Assembly: GCA_948470475.1 (NCBI GenBank) | Contig: OX419338.1 | Location: forward strand, 36,507,095-36,571,094 | Length of the DNA: 64,000 nucleotides | Direction of reading: 5' to 3' | From: Galaxea fascicularis | Taxonomy: Eukaryota; Cnidaria; Anthozoa; Scleractinia; Euphylliidae | Shown here: one piece after another, positions 24,110 through 34,094 of the stretch | Position numbering within the stretch: the stretch's first letter is position 1 | How the letters are laid out: each line of letters begins with the position of its first letter | Position numbers and translations under genes: made by a program | Notes under the pieces: model-generated | Databases searched by the model: none | What the model was told of the DNA's origin: nothing | What the model saw: the letters and a program-made list of their open reading frames with translations, nothing else

Positions 24110-25365
24110 AAAGAATGAATGCTATACCGAGTAATTGCATTGTGACTAAACTTGATAGACAACAAATGCAAGGAAACGATGTTATGAGCTTGTTATATTT
24201 CGATATAAATCTATATCATCTACGGACTAAGCGGGATACAGGTAGCAGAGATTTAAATACTGCGAGATTGTATAACAGTATTACCACGTGAAAATGAAAA
24301 ACAAAGAAACGAAACTGTCAAGAGAATAGGCGGAGTTCCCTACTGGCTTTTAAGCCATTGTTCAGAAATGGTGTTGAACGTTTGATATGATAAAGAAGCT
24401 TATCATATCAAACGTTCAACACCATTTCTGAACAATGGCTTAAAAGCCAGTAGGGAACTCCGCCTATTCTCTTGACAGTTTCGTTTCTTTGTTTTTCATT
24501 TTCACGTGGTAATACTGTTATACAATCTCGCAGTATTTAAATCTCTGCTACCTGTATCCCGCTTAGTCCGTAGATGATATAGATTTATATTGAAATTTAG
24601 TATAATTTCAGAGTTGAAGGGCGAGTTTTCAGCAATCTGATTGGTTGAGCGATTAGTACTATGACGTTATATTCACCGCGCTAGGCGGTGAATATAACTC
24701 TCAACCTCTTGTTTTCAAAAACAAAATTAAACTCCTCTTTGTTAAGAGACTTTAAGTTCGGAATAACACTCTTCAAAGGTAAGATGCGAAAATTCTGCTA
24801 AATGTAACAAAGGAACCATTTAAATTCCCGTGAAAAAGTCGCTTATGTCGATATATGATATGCATGAGTAAATCAAAACAACTATTGAATTTTCGCAACA
24901 CTTTATTTATGTAACAGAATGGTTCAACAACAAACAAAATTTACCACTGAGTTTGAGGGGGTAAACGAGATGAATAAAGGTTTGTCGAAGTTTTACGTCT
25001 CAGTCAGGAGGAAACACGAGACTTACTACTAGAGAAATAGTCTGTTGTCCGTGCGAGCGGATCAGTGGGCGAAGTTGTTCACTGACGCGTGACAAATGAC
25101 AAACAAAATTTAACATTTTTCGGTCGATCCTTTGTTTAGGTATTTCTATAATCACCTGAGAAATTATACTAAAACAATTATTCGCCTCAGGCTCGTGAAT
25201 ATTGGTGAATATTCCCCTCGACTTCGTCTCGGGGAATATTCACCAATATTCACTTCGCCTTCGGCGAATAATTGTTAAATAACAAGCTCATAACATCGTT
25301 TCCTTGCATTTGTTGTCTATCAAGTTTAGTCACAATGCAATTACTCGGTATAGCATTCATTCTTT
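24110..25365. mobile_element. Giant palindrome (~280-bp arms) interrupted by a nested element
   Basis: The left arm (24110-24392) is repeated in reverse as 24399-24597 plus 25278-25365, with a turn of about 6 bases around 24393-24398. The 680 bp between the two right-arm pieces (24598-25277) interrupt the arm exactly once, so that DNA inserted after the palindrome formed. The insert has its own palindromes: ATATTCACCGCGCTAGGCGG, and a large one at 25170-25275 around TTCCCCTCGACTTCGTCTCG. GTCTATTGGTTC flanks both sides (about 24065 and 25366). Confidence 0.8.
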
Positions 25366-25369
25366 GTCT

Positions 25370-26209
25370 ATTGGTTCCTGGACTTTTCATGTAAAATAAA
25401 CTGAAGTGCCCACCCAACCCCCCTCCCCCCCGTCCCTTCCCCCAAAAAACGAAAGAAAACTCAACTCAACTAAAAAGGGCTGTTTCCGGCAGTGGCCACG
25501 CCTATCAAAACCTTAAAATACAGTCACAGGTGAAACGGTGAATACGCCAACTGCATATCAACCAATGATTATTTCCCAAGCCACCATTTTGTACGGAGAC
25601 AAAGACTGATAACGAATGTTATCGTGATTGCCTCCTGTTTCTTTTTCGTCATTGCCTGGTAACCCACATTGAAAGACGTATTGTTTGGGTTTATGGTATA
25701 TTTTGCAATGAAAATCTAGAACGCTTTTTTTCTGAGCAGAATATTAACTAACCAACACAAAGGAAAAACCTCGTCTTCTTCCATTTTTTTCCCGAAAGAG
25801 ATAAATTGTTTCACGAGGTACCTCAAATTGAAATGTTATTGATGTATCGCGACCGACGGTGAACTCCTTCAATAAAACGTGATATATCGTTCAAGCTGAA
25901 GTGCCTCTCGAAAAAAAACTGAGGTATTAAAACGATGGGATTAACAACTTCTTCAATCTCTTGAAAATGCTTGGTGATAACCAACCTAAAATGTTTTAGG
26001 TCACTAAGCATTTGAAAAATTCGAGATAACTCTCTAGAAATAGCATAAGGGTGTTTTTTCTTTTTAATTCTTCGTTTTCATTAGTTCAGTTTAAGGATAA
26101 GACTTTTGAATGACAAAGTGCTTTGGCTGAAATAACAATATCATCTGATTTTTCACATAAACCGGGAAATGTTCCGCATTGCATCTACTGATGCAGTTAC
26201 AGCAAATTT
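25370..26209. other. Non-coding stretch
   Basis: AT-rich with a C-run near 25420. A 62-codon minus-strand frame at 25823-26011 starts with ATG but matches nothing I recognise. Confidence 0.5.
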
Positions 26210-26620
26210 GGGGTAGCATAGCCACAGGAACCCCAAGCGACCTAGGGTGACACTGATGTGCCCACAGGCTGCCCAGGCATGGTGTGTGACATCTGAAGTT
26301 TGTATAAAAATATATACTGTTAAAACCTAGAATTCCAACGAACCGAGTAGTAGTGGAAATATTTATATTCTAGCCAAACGAAGCCTTCCTACCTTCACTC
26401 TATTGTTTCTAGACACTTTCTGGGACATCTAAGTGCAATGTCATCGTTTTTTCAAAATCCAAGGTGAGTGTCAATGGACACTCACCTCTGATTTAAAAAA
26501 AACAATCACACCCCAGAAAGTGACAAGAAAAAATAGAGTGAAGGTAGGAAGGCTTTATTTGGCTTGAAGATATGCCTGGGCTGCCTGTGATGTCCCTGAG
26601 GTTCCTGCTAAGCTACTATC
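26210..26620. repeat. Imperfect palindrome, ~400 bp
   Basis: The core arms include GAAGCCTTCCTACCTTCACT and its complement near 26550, with a turn at GTGAGTGTCAATGGACACTC. The outer arms (CACAGGCTGCCCAGGCAT against ATGCCTGGGCTGCCTGTG) match less well. Probably an aged foldback transposon. Confidence 0.65.
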
Positions 26621-26963
26621 AAAGTATTAGGGTCTCACAGAATTGTTAAGTTATTTTAATCAACATCAGGGCTGTTCAGCTGATCAGGTAAACAAAAAAG
26701 ATTTCCTAAAATAAGACAATGGGAACAAACACCTGGAATGACCATACTTGGGCAAGCTGCTGACCAAACCACTTAGACTCTCACAACCAACTTTTAATAT
26801 TCTTAAATCTCCAAACATACTGTATTTACAGGTAATCATAGAAAATAATGTTGTTAAGGAGGCAGGCTCAGTCAGCCTCCAAATGGATTGCGCTGCCTTT
26901 CATGTGTTCAAACTCTGGCCATCTTCACCCTATCTCTCTGTGGATGGTACAGTTCAATCCTTA

Positions 26964-27256
26964 AGCCTGGTTTTCACTAGCGACGCAAGCATAAGCGCAA
27001 GCATAAGCGCAAACACAAGAGCACTTATTTCACTGTGAAAACGACTTCAATGCAAGCATAAGCATAAGTGCGAGCACAAGCACAAGGATCAAAATTTTTC
27101 CTTTTCTTGTGCTTGCATCTGTAGTGAAAACCAGACTTGACAAATAAGTGGATTCCTTCCTCTTATGTTTCTGCTTATGCTTATGTTACTGCTGTTTTAA
27201 CTTGCGCTTGTGCTTATGTTTGCGCTTATGGTTGCATCGCTAGTGAAAACCAGGCT
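26964..27256. mobile_element. Short TIR transposon with TTA duplication (293 bp)
   Basis: The termini AGCCTGGTTTTCACTAGCGA and its complement (ending GTGAAAACCAGGCT) are flanked by TTA at 26961-26963 and 27257-27259. The interior is built from repeated 'aagcataagcgc' motifs in inverted orientation. The 3-bp duplication suggests Harbinger-like mobilisation. Confidence 0.75.
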
Positions 27257-27259
27257 TTA

Positions 27260-27756
27260 CAGTTGCATTAATACAGCTGAATTTTACAAACCCACCATTG
27301 AAATCAGACATTTAAAAACAGATTATCCTAAAACTTGCCAGGCCAAAGATAACATGCATGGTCAACTAGACATTCATCTTCATAAACGCTAGTCAGCAGA
27401 CTGATTACCACTGAGTACATTGTTAGACTCTGAAATAAAGAAAAACAAAGACTCAGCTATGGCAACCATGAACCAGTTCAGTTTTAATAACTATGTTGGG
27501 ATAGATTGCCAGTATGGGATGACATGCCTGGGGAAACTTACATAATGTTAGAGAATAAACGAAGTGGTGTCAATGGATCAAGTTTGGTGGTGCAAGGCCT
27601 AGCCAATTCTGATGTGTTTGCCTACATAATGTTGACCAGAATGGCCATTCTTCATCTTACCCAGGTGTTTACTGCTGCTGGTACCTCTGTGATCATCTGG
27701 GAGAAAAAAGCAACCCTGTGATTGCCTCAAGTTACTGAAATAAGTTACTCACCCAT
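27260..27756. other. Non-coding stretch downstream of the first TMEM177-like gene
   Basis: Likely 3' UTR or a 3' intron of the leftward gene. No recognisable feature. Confidence 0.4.
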
Positions 27757-28728
27757 TTACCACCTACAGCTCCTTTGTAACGGTTTAGTGTTACTTATCT
27801 GTTCAAAAGTGTTTCTCATACCTGAACTATTTCCTTGAAGTGCTTTCAACTTCTCAAGCCTGTCTGTTAACAGTGGGTAAAGATATGATTCAATTTCGTT
27901 TCCCTCCTTGGTGTAAAAGTCTTTACCATCCTTACCATGTAGTCTACGTAAGATGAGGTTAAGCTGAATCCTCTTGGAGAAGAAATCTATGCCTCCTTGG
28001 AGAATTCTAGGATCACACTTTGCAGACACCTCATCGGCATTATAGCAGATGTTGTGATAGAGCTTTGCATTGGTCATTTTGTAGGCAAGATAGCTCATTC
28101 GGCAAAGGAGAAGCTTAAAAACTAAATCTAGCACTGTGCTAAGTTTAAAATACCTTGGAGTCGCGTTTGCAATTCTAAATGTAAAGTACAACCATGTAGG
28201 AGCCATAACCGAGTTAACGGCCAAGTAATCTACTCGCTGAATACGGGCAAATTCATGACCAATGACAAAAGCTATCATATCATCAGTAGGGATTAAACAG
28301 TCTTTAATCATAACACCAAGCTCTGAATCCCATTTGATGTCTCTATCCTTGAAGCTTATTCCAGCTTTTTCGATGCCCTCGTCCTTTTCGAATAGGAACC
28401 ATTTTGGCAACCCCACAACGGCACCATTGGGAAACGAAGGAGAACCGCCCGAGATTGCGTACGCTCCCCGATTGATAAACAATGAAATTTTGTCTGTGTT
28501 TTCGAAACCAAACTTCTTTGCCACCTCAATAAACTGCGTTTTGCAACGTTCCGGAACTTCAATGAGAGTCCTTGGTTCCTCTTCAGTTTTGAGACCGGTA
28601 ATGCGTTTGCACGTTTGATGAGGGAAAACTTCTACTGCATTCTTGTAGATTAAAAGTCCTCCCACTCCAAGACCTACAGATATACCAATGAATCGGTATG
28701 CAACCCTTCCAAGTAGCTCCGCAGCCAT
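27757..28728 (-). CDS. TMEM177-like protein, paralog 1 (metalloprotease motif lost)
   Basis: The chosen start is the ATG at 28728 (MAAELLGRVA), giving 323 residues; the frame is open upstream but has no earlier ATG. Human TMEM177 is 311 residues, in the mitochondrial inner membrane, and supports cytochrome c oxidase assembly through COX20. Shared blocks are ISGGSPSFPNGAVVGLP (92-108) and GGIDFFSKR followed by LHGKDGKDFYTKEGN. Hydrophobic segments lie at ~10-26 and as a pair at ~172-216. The M48-type zinc motif present in the two neighbours is broken: HEFAR at 158-162 replaces HExxH, and CYNAD at 228-232 replaces ExxAD. It is probably a non-catalytic scaffold. A donor-like TCAG|GTATGA about 21 codons before the stop could give another C-terminus. 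One of three tandem same-strand copies. Confidence 0.8.
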   Translation of the reverse strand: MAAELLGRVAYRFIGISVGLGVGGLLIYKNAVEVFPHQTCKRITGLKTEEEPRTLIEVPERCKTQFIEVAKKFGFENTDKISLFINRGAYAISGGSPSFPNGAVVGLPKWFLFEKDEGIEKAGISFKDRDIKWDSELGVMIKDCLIPTDDMIAFVIGHEFARIQRVDYLAVNSVMAPTWLYFTFRIANATPRYFKLSTVLDLVFKLLLCRMSYLAYKMTNAKLYHNICYNADEVSAKCDPRILQGGIDFFSKRIQLNLILRRLHGKDGKDFYTKEGNEIESYLYPLLTDRLEKLKALQGNSSGMRNTFEQISNTKPLQRSCRW

Positions 28729-29503
28729 AATATCGGAAATATTTCGGGCACACGTGGAGTGGAGGAAAACCAAAATGGCACCCGCTCCTCCTCGTTGGAA
28801 AACTGGGTACCAGTTCGCGAAAAATTTCAACTGAATGGAGTGCTAAAGTGTGACGCCACAAAAAATTAAATCTGTGAAATTATGGAATTGTGCGCCATTT
28901 TCGAATGGAGTATCCTTAAAAAAGGTCCCTTGCCAAAACTTAGCTCTTAATTGTAATTCCCAGCTGAAATATGAAGGATTGAAATTTGATACTGCCCCAT
29001 ATAAATCTCTCTAATTTTGAGTCTGTTCTATACTGAAGGAACAGAAACAAATTTTGAAGGGTTTGTATGGAATGCCATCAAACTTTGATCCCTTATATCT
29101 CTACCGGGAATTGCAATTCGGAGCTAACTTTTTGGGACGAGGACGTCTTTTAGCATGCTCTATAAGAATATGGCATCATATCCCATAATTTCAAAAATTT
29201 TATTTTTGTGACATCATCACTTTAGAACTCTATGGTGAAAAAATCCTTTACAGGATTTGATTTTATCTGGCTTGGCCCATTGTGTTTTGTGCTTGGAAAC
29301 TACCATAAGTAACTTAAGCATCTGACTAACACTGAAGCTTTTAATGATTCCATAAAATCTGTTCATTACATTCATCAGAGTCCATCTAAATGAATAGGAA
29401 GTGGAGAACCAAGATCCTTAAGGCTTGCAAGCCAAAACTGAAATGTAACACACATTTATTCATGGATCATACAGATAAACTGCACACCACTGAATTAGTA
29501 TAG

Positions 29504-29511
29504 GTAATCAC

Positions 29512-29559
<48 letters not shown>

Positions 29560-29616
29560 TCAAAGACCAACAAAATTGCACGAGCCCGTAGGGCGAGTGC
29601 AATTTGTGGTCTTTGA

Positions 29617-29651
<35 letters not shown>

Positions 29652-29672
29652 TGAGAAAAATCATGTGATTAC
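29504..29672. mobile_element. Hairpin MITE, ~66-bp arms
   Basis: GTAATCACATGATTTTTCTC begins an arm whose complement ends at 29672. The loop is ~37 bases and includes GCACGAGCCCGTAGGGCGAG. Confidence 0.75.
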
Positions 29673-29675
29673 TTA

Positions 29676-30188
29676 TTAATAATACACTTGAAAAAATAGA
29701 CTACTTATAAAGCTTCAAGCCCATACATTGACTACTGAGGTACACAGAAGGCATTGCCCTCGATCTTCCAAAACTTGGAGAAGCTTCGAAAATATCCGGA
29801 GATCACCGGAAGTGTTCGGTAATCTTCGGAAATCTTCGGTAGTGTTCAGGTAATCTTCGGTAATCTTCGGACGTGATCGGGTGATCGTCGGAAATCTTCG
29901 GAAGCATTCGGGTGATCTTTGGAAGTGTTCGGCGATCTTCGGAAATGTTCGTGTGGTCTTTGGAAATCTTCGGAAGGTTTCGCACGATATTTGGCGGTCT
30001 TCGAAATACATCGGTTGGTCTTTGGAAGTCTTCGAGTCTTCGTTTTAACTTCGGAAATCTTCGTTGTAATTTGCACTGGTGTTACACTTTTGCACTGGTG
30101 TTACACTTTTTTGCACTGGTGTTACACTTAAACTGCACTGCTCTCAGCCAATCACAATCGAGTAATTTTTTCAAGTGTATTATTAATG
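29676..30188. repeat. Minisatellite block within inverted ends
   Basis: Degenerate TCTTCGGAAATSTTCGG units fill ~29760-30065. Three 20-bp copies of TGCACTGGTGTTACACTTTT follow at 30071-30129. The outer ends ATTAATAATACACTTGAAAA (29676) and its complement (ending 30188) suggest that the block lies inside a small transposon. Confidence 0.7.
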
Positions 30189-30497
30189 TCAGTAGTTGTT
30201 GGAGAAAGTTCAGTTTACTGACTGCACAAGTATTGGTTAACTTCTTACATGGGTGGGTACACATCTATGGCTGTAATCACACAAAATGAACCTATCACAC
30301 TATGTGTGAAAGATACTAGTTCCTTGTGAGGGGAATCCCATTAAAATATGTGACTAGAATCTTGCTTTGTGGGTGTATTCATAATCTCATTCATTTTGAT
30401 ATTGCTGAGGCACATCTAGGGAAAAGGTCAAGCCTCAGAGAAAGCATTCACTGCCCCACCCTCCCTTCTCTTCAGACACTTTTCTCTGCCCTGCCAC

Positions 30498-31394
30498 CTA
30501 AACAGATTTCAATGCAAAATCAGTTCTATGAAGGATGGCTTTAACTTTCTCGAGTCTGTCTGTCAACTTTGGATGTGTATATGATATCACTTCATCTCCC
30601 TCCATGGTGTAAAATTTTTTTCCTGCTTCTCCGAGCAGTTTTCTTTGGATAAGGTTCAGTTTCAGCCTTCTTCTGAAGAAGTCCACACCACCTTTGGCCA
30701 TTCTCGGGTCACTTGCAGCAGACATTTCATCAGCACTGAATTCACTGAGATGATGCATCTTTTGTTTGATAAAATGGTACGAAAAATAATTGATTCCACA
30801 AATACTCAACTTTAGTAGCATCTCCACAACAGGTTGCAATTTGATAATTCTGGCAGAAGAAATACAAACTCTGTATGTCAAGTACAACCACAGTGGCGAG
30901 GCACATGTATCAAATAGTTTGAAATCTAAACGCTGGATATGAGAAAGTTCATGGCCAAGAGTAAAAGCGATCATATCGACAGTTGGAACGAAACTCTCTC
31001 TCATGACAACTCCAAGCTCTGAATCCCAAATTATATCTTTCCCGTCAAATTTAAGTCCCGAGTTTTCAACATCTTTTGCCGTTTCATATAGGTACCACCG
31101 CGGCAGACCTATCACAGATCCACCAGGAAACCAAGTTGAGCCGGCAGACACTGCATGTAAAGCGTCGTTCAAAAACAAGGTCACTGAATCAACGTTTCTT
31201 AAACCAAACTTTGTGGCCACGTCTTTGAATTGTTCACGACATCGTTCAGGGACATCAACATAACCTCCGTTTTCGTCCCTAAGGCTGCAAACATTTCTTA
31301 ATGCTTGCCGTGGAAATAACTCCCCAGAAGTGTTAATAACAACCAGCCCTCCTATGCCAAAACGAAAGACACCACGAAGTATTTTGTCGGCCAT
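30498..31394 (-). CDS. TMEM177-like protein, paralog 2 (complete HExxH / ExxAD signature)
   Basis: The ATG at 31394 (MADKILRGVF) gives 298 residues in one exon. It keeps the TMEM177 blocks VSAGSTWFPGGSVIGLP (82-98) and GGVDFFRRR, LLGEAGKKFYTMEGDE. Hydrophobic segments lie at ~8-22 and ~166-210. HELSH at 148-152 is a complete HExxH zinc motif, and EFSAD at 218-222 matches the downstream ExxAD that supplies the third zinc ligand in M48 peptidases (HtpX, Ste24, OMA1). The hairpin of hydrophobic segments between the two motifs also fits that fold. Human TMEM177 lacks this motif, so this copy may be an active mitochondrial membrane protease or keep the ancestral state. Targeting to mitochondria is inferred from the family. 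Confidence 0.85.
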   Translation of the reverse strand: MADKILRGVFRFGIGGLVVINTSGELFPRQALRNVCSLRDENGGYVDVPERCREQFKDVATKFGLRNVDSVTLFLNDALHAVSAGSTWFPGGSVIGLPRWYLYETAKDVENSGLKFDGKDIIWDSELGVVMRESFVPTVDMIAFTLGHELSHIQRLDFKLFDTCASPLWLYLTYRVCISSARIIKLQPVVEMLLKLSICGINYFSYHFIKQKMHHLSEFSADEMSAASDPRMAKGGVDFFRRRLKLNLIQRKLLGEAGKKFYTMEGDEVISYTHPKLTDRLEKVKAILHRTDFALKSV

Positions 31395-32537
31395 TTTGGA
31401 TTTAAGAGGTAGAGAGGTACTGGTAACTAAAGTTTACATCATACTCTTCTCAGCCCACCAAATGCTTGATATATTGATGAAACTGTGTTACTACCACAGT
31501 AGCAATTTATGATGGTTTACATTTGGGAATATCACCCCCGCTCCCTCTCATTTCCAACCGACAGGATTAGTTAAGATATTTACAATAATATTGTTTCATG
31601 TGAAGTTACCAGGCATGTGTTTCTCATAACTCCTGAAAAATTCCAACAAGGCCCAAAAAAAGTTTTGCCAAATTTTCATCACAAGAATTTCATTATGAAT
31701 ATATTATTCAGAAAGAACTTACTCTAAAAATTTAGCAAGACTATGAAATACATGGGCTTATATTTGACCTCATGGTCCATACACATAGGTTATGGAGAGT
31801 TTACGAGTGAAAACATGTTTTCTGTAAGCACTTATTATACCATAAGTATGGCATTCACAGGGAATGTATCATTAAATAAAGGGATTTACGTGAATTTCTT
31901 TATTCATATATTTATTTAGTGAAGATGTAGACTTGAATGATGCAACTTCTTTAACAAACATTTTAATACCATTTTGTTTTCTTACACTGAAGACAATCTG
32001 GGCAGAATAATGGAAAAAATTATCTAAGCATCGGTGGAAATTTATCTTCTGTGTTGATAACAAAATAAAGGACATCTGCCATCTCAGGAAAATTGTGGCC
32101 ATTCATCACACTTTGAAAGATAAATAAAGAAAAAAAATAATGAAAACAAAGTTTCTTACACAGTCCCTTTTTCCATTCCATTCCAAATGTCATGCACACT
32201 TGTTCACCATTAAGATTTGCATTAACCCTTTTCTTTCTGAGACTGACTTTATATATTTTACTCTGGCTAATGCCAGACGATTTTACTTGTCAAAGGGAGA
32301 CCTCTTAGGGGTTAAAGGGTTAATTTTATTTCAGCACGAAATATCAAGCTTATTCAAGTATCCACTGGAAGAACCAGTTCTCAGGAAGGACAGGTAAAAA
32401 ATGCATCAAAATCACCCAACATCCAAGTCTCACACTGACTTTTCTGAGAATTTCTCCTGCAAAGGACTCTTTGGTAAAACACCCCAAACTCCTCTACTAG
32501 AAATTTCAACTGTGTCCACCTATAGATTCAATACAAA
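31395..32537. other. Intergenic region between TMEM177-like paralogs 2 and 3
   Basis: AT-rich. Nothing recognised before the transposon at 32538. Confidence 0.5.
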
Positions 32538-33105
32538 AATTGAAGGGCTGAGAGCATAACCAACCTATGTCGAATTTTAGGTTGTTTTTCGATTTTGAAC
32601 TGTAATTTGATTATAAAACATTGTCCAGTACTTTTTGAGTTTGGCTGAGTTTGTATTGGACAATGTTTTACAATAGACCTTTTTACTGATACAGTGGCCA
32701 TCTTGAAATCCGAGGAAATTATGGGATACCCAGGGGGCAGATGAGAAATAATTATAAAGAATACTGTGGCGTGATAACTTTTAACAATAATTTTTCGCTA
32801 ACCATAGAAACCACTGCCAAATACCGTGACAGAACGATGTAACGCTTGTAATATTTGTTTTGGAATATGAGAGACAAGCAGTAAAAATTTATCCTGAAAG
32901 CTGTGTATACGATACATTTTGCAGCGATTGCCCCCTTGGCAGCCCATAATTTCTTGGTCAAAACAATATAATTCAAGATGGCCGCCGTATCGGTAAAAAG
33001 GTTTATTAAATTACAGTTCATATGCAACAATTCGGACAAATCCAAGCAAAATCGAAAAACGACCTAAAATTCGACATAGGTCGGTTATGCTCTCAGCCCT
33101 TCAAT
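32538..33105. mobile_element. TIR transposon, ~568 bp, non-coding
   Basis: The left end AATTGAAGGGCTGAGAGCAT is mirrored at the right end (ATGCTCTCAGCCCTTCAATT), and the match extends ~55 bp inwards. An internal hairpin reads AAAACATTGTCCAGTAC / TTGGACAATGTTTTAC. The ORF inside (32752-33045, minus) is not protein-like. The element ends about 20 bases beyond the paralog 3 stop codon. Confidence 0.75.
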
Positions 33106-33127
33106 TAATATCATCTGTTCCCTGAAC

Positions 33128-34036
33128 CTAAGACCCTAAGTAATGTTCACCTTTCATTATTTCATGGACAATGCCTTCCATTTTCCTTAGTCTCTCTAAT
33201 AACTTTGGGTGTGTGTAGCCTTGAGAGCTCTTTCTCTCCAATGACAGAGGTCTTTTTGTACCTCTTTCATGTAACACTGTCATGAAGGAATCAAACCGCA
33301 TTGTTTTCAACATCCAGTCAATACCACCTACGGCAACTTTTAAATCAGTCTTGGCACATGTCTCATCTGCTTTAAATTCTTGGTAATGGTTAAGATAGCG
33401 CTGTGTTTTCCAGTAGCAAAAATAGCTAAACAAGCACACTGTCACTTTGAGGATGCCATCCAAAATGACAGGAGCTCTTGGCACAAGTTTCTTGGTGGTG
33501 TTTGCAATTTCAAATGTCATATACAACCAGGAAGGTGCTAACAAGATCTGAGGAGCTAAATCAACACGCTTGATATGACTCAATTCGTGGCCTATAAGGA
33601 AAGCAACATTATCATCTGACATCAGCAGTGTATCTCTCAATTTACTGCCAATCTTGCCCTCTAAAAGAAAAGGACCACCTTTGATGTTGGTGATTTGTTT
33701 GAACCTGGCAACATCTTGTTCTTGTTTAAAAAAGAAGGACAATGGTACTCCAATAACAGCTCCATTTGGAAGCCACATGGCTCCAGCAGACATGGGAAAG
33801 AGAGACTTGGCCACGAAGAAGGTGATTTTCTCATGCTGATCAATTCCAAGCTTTGGAGCAATTCTTGCTAGTTGCTCTCTGCAGCGCACTGGAACCTCCA
33901 TTTCTGTGGAGTTGACTTTTAGTTCCATAACCCTTTTTACATACTCATGCGGATAAATATGTGGTACTGCTTTTAGGGCAAGCAATGTTCCTGATGCTAC
34001 GCCGACTAAGGCACGAGCAAATTTCCTAGAAACCAT
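33128..34036 (-). CDS. TMEM177-like protein, paralog 3 (complete HExxH / ExxAD signature)
   Basis: The ATG at 34036 (MVSRKFARAL) gives 302 residues; upstream in frame there is only a GTG. Family blocks are MSAGAMWLPNGAVIGVP (82-98) and GGIDWMLKT, while the KDG..YT..GN block is degenerate (RGTKRPLSLERKSSQG). HELSH at 150-154 and EFKAD at 220-224 give a full M48-like zinc site. Hydrophobic stretches lie at ~10-22, ~164-180 and ~194-209. It diverges most of the three in its C-terminal third. Its promoter side is interrupted about 50 bp upstream by a Mutator-like element. Confidence 0.85.
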   Translation of the reverse strand: MVSRKFARALVGVASGTLLALKAVPHIYPHEYVKRVMELKVNSTEMEVPVRCREQLARIAPKLGIDQHEKITFFVAKSLFPMSAGAMWLPNGAVIGVPLSFFFKQEQDVARFKQITNIKGGPFLLEGKIGSKLRDTLLMSDDNVAFLIGHELSHIKRVDLAPQILLAPSWLYMTFEIANTTKKLVPRAPVILDGILKVTVCLFSYFCYWKTQRYLNHYQEFKADETCAKTDLKVAVGGIDWMLKTMRFDSFMTVLHERGTKRPLSLERKSSQGYTHPKLLERLRKMEGIVHEIMKGEHYLGS

Positions 34037-34094
34037 TTTAATGAAATGAGAACTGTCGATCACAAGATGGCGGCGTAAGTTGAGAGTAAGAGAG

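Larger units (their letters stand above)
28729..30497. other. Intergenic region between TMEM177-like paralogs 1 and 2
   Basis: Contains a hairpin MITE (29504-29672), a TTCGG-rich minisatellite and a 20-bp triplicate, the last two enclosed by short inverted repeats. Open frames at 29715-30076 are products of the minisatellite. Confidence 0.6.

Noticed and set aside
29715..30076. Repetitive protein frames rich in RRFPKITED-like repeats
   Set aside because: They occur in several frames at once because the DNA is a minisatellite.
32752..33045. 97-codon minus-strand frame
   Set aside because: It lies wholly inside a non-coding TIR element and lacks family resemblance.
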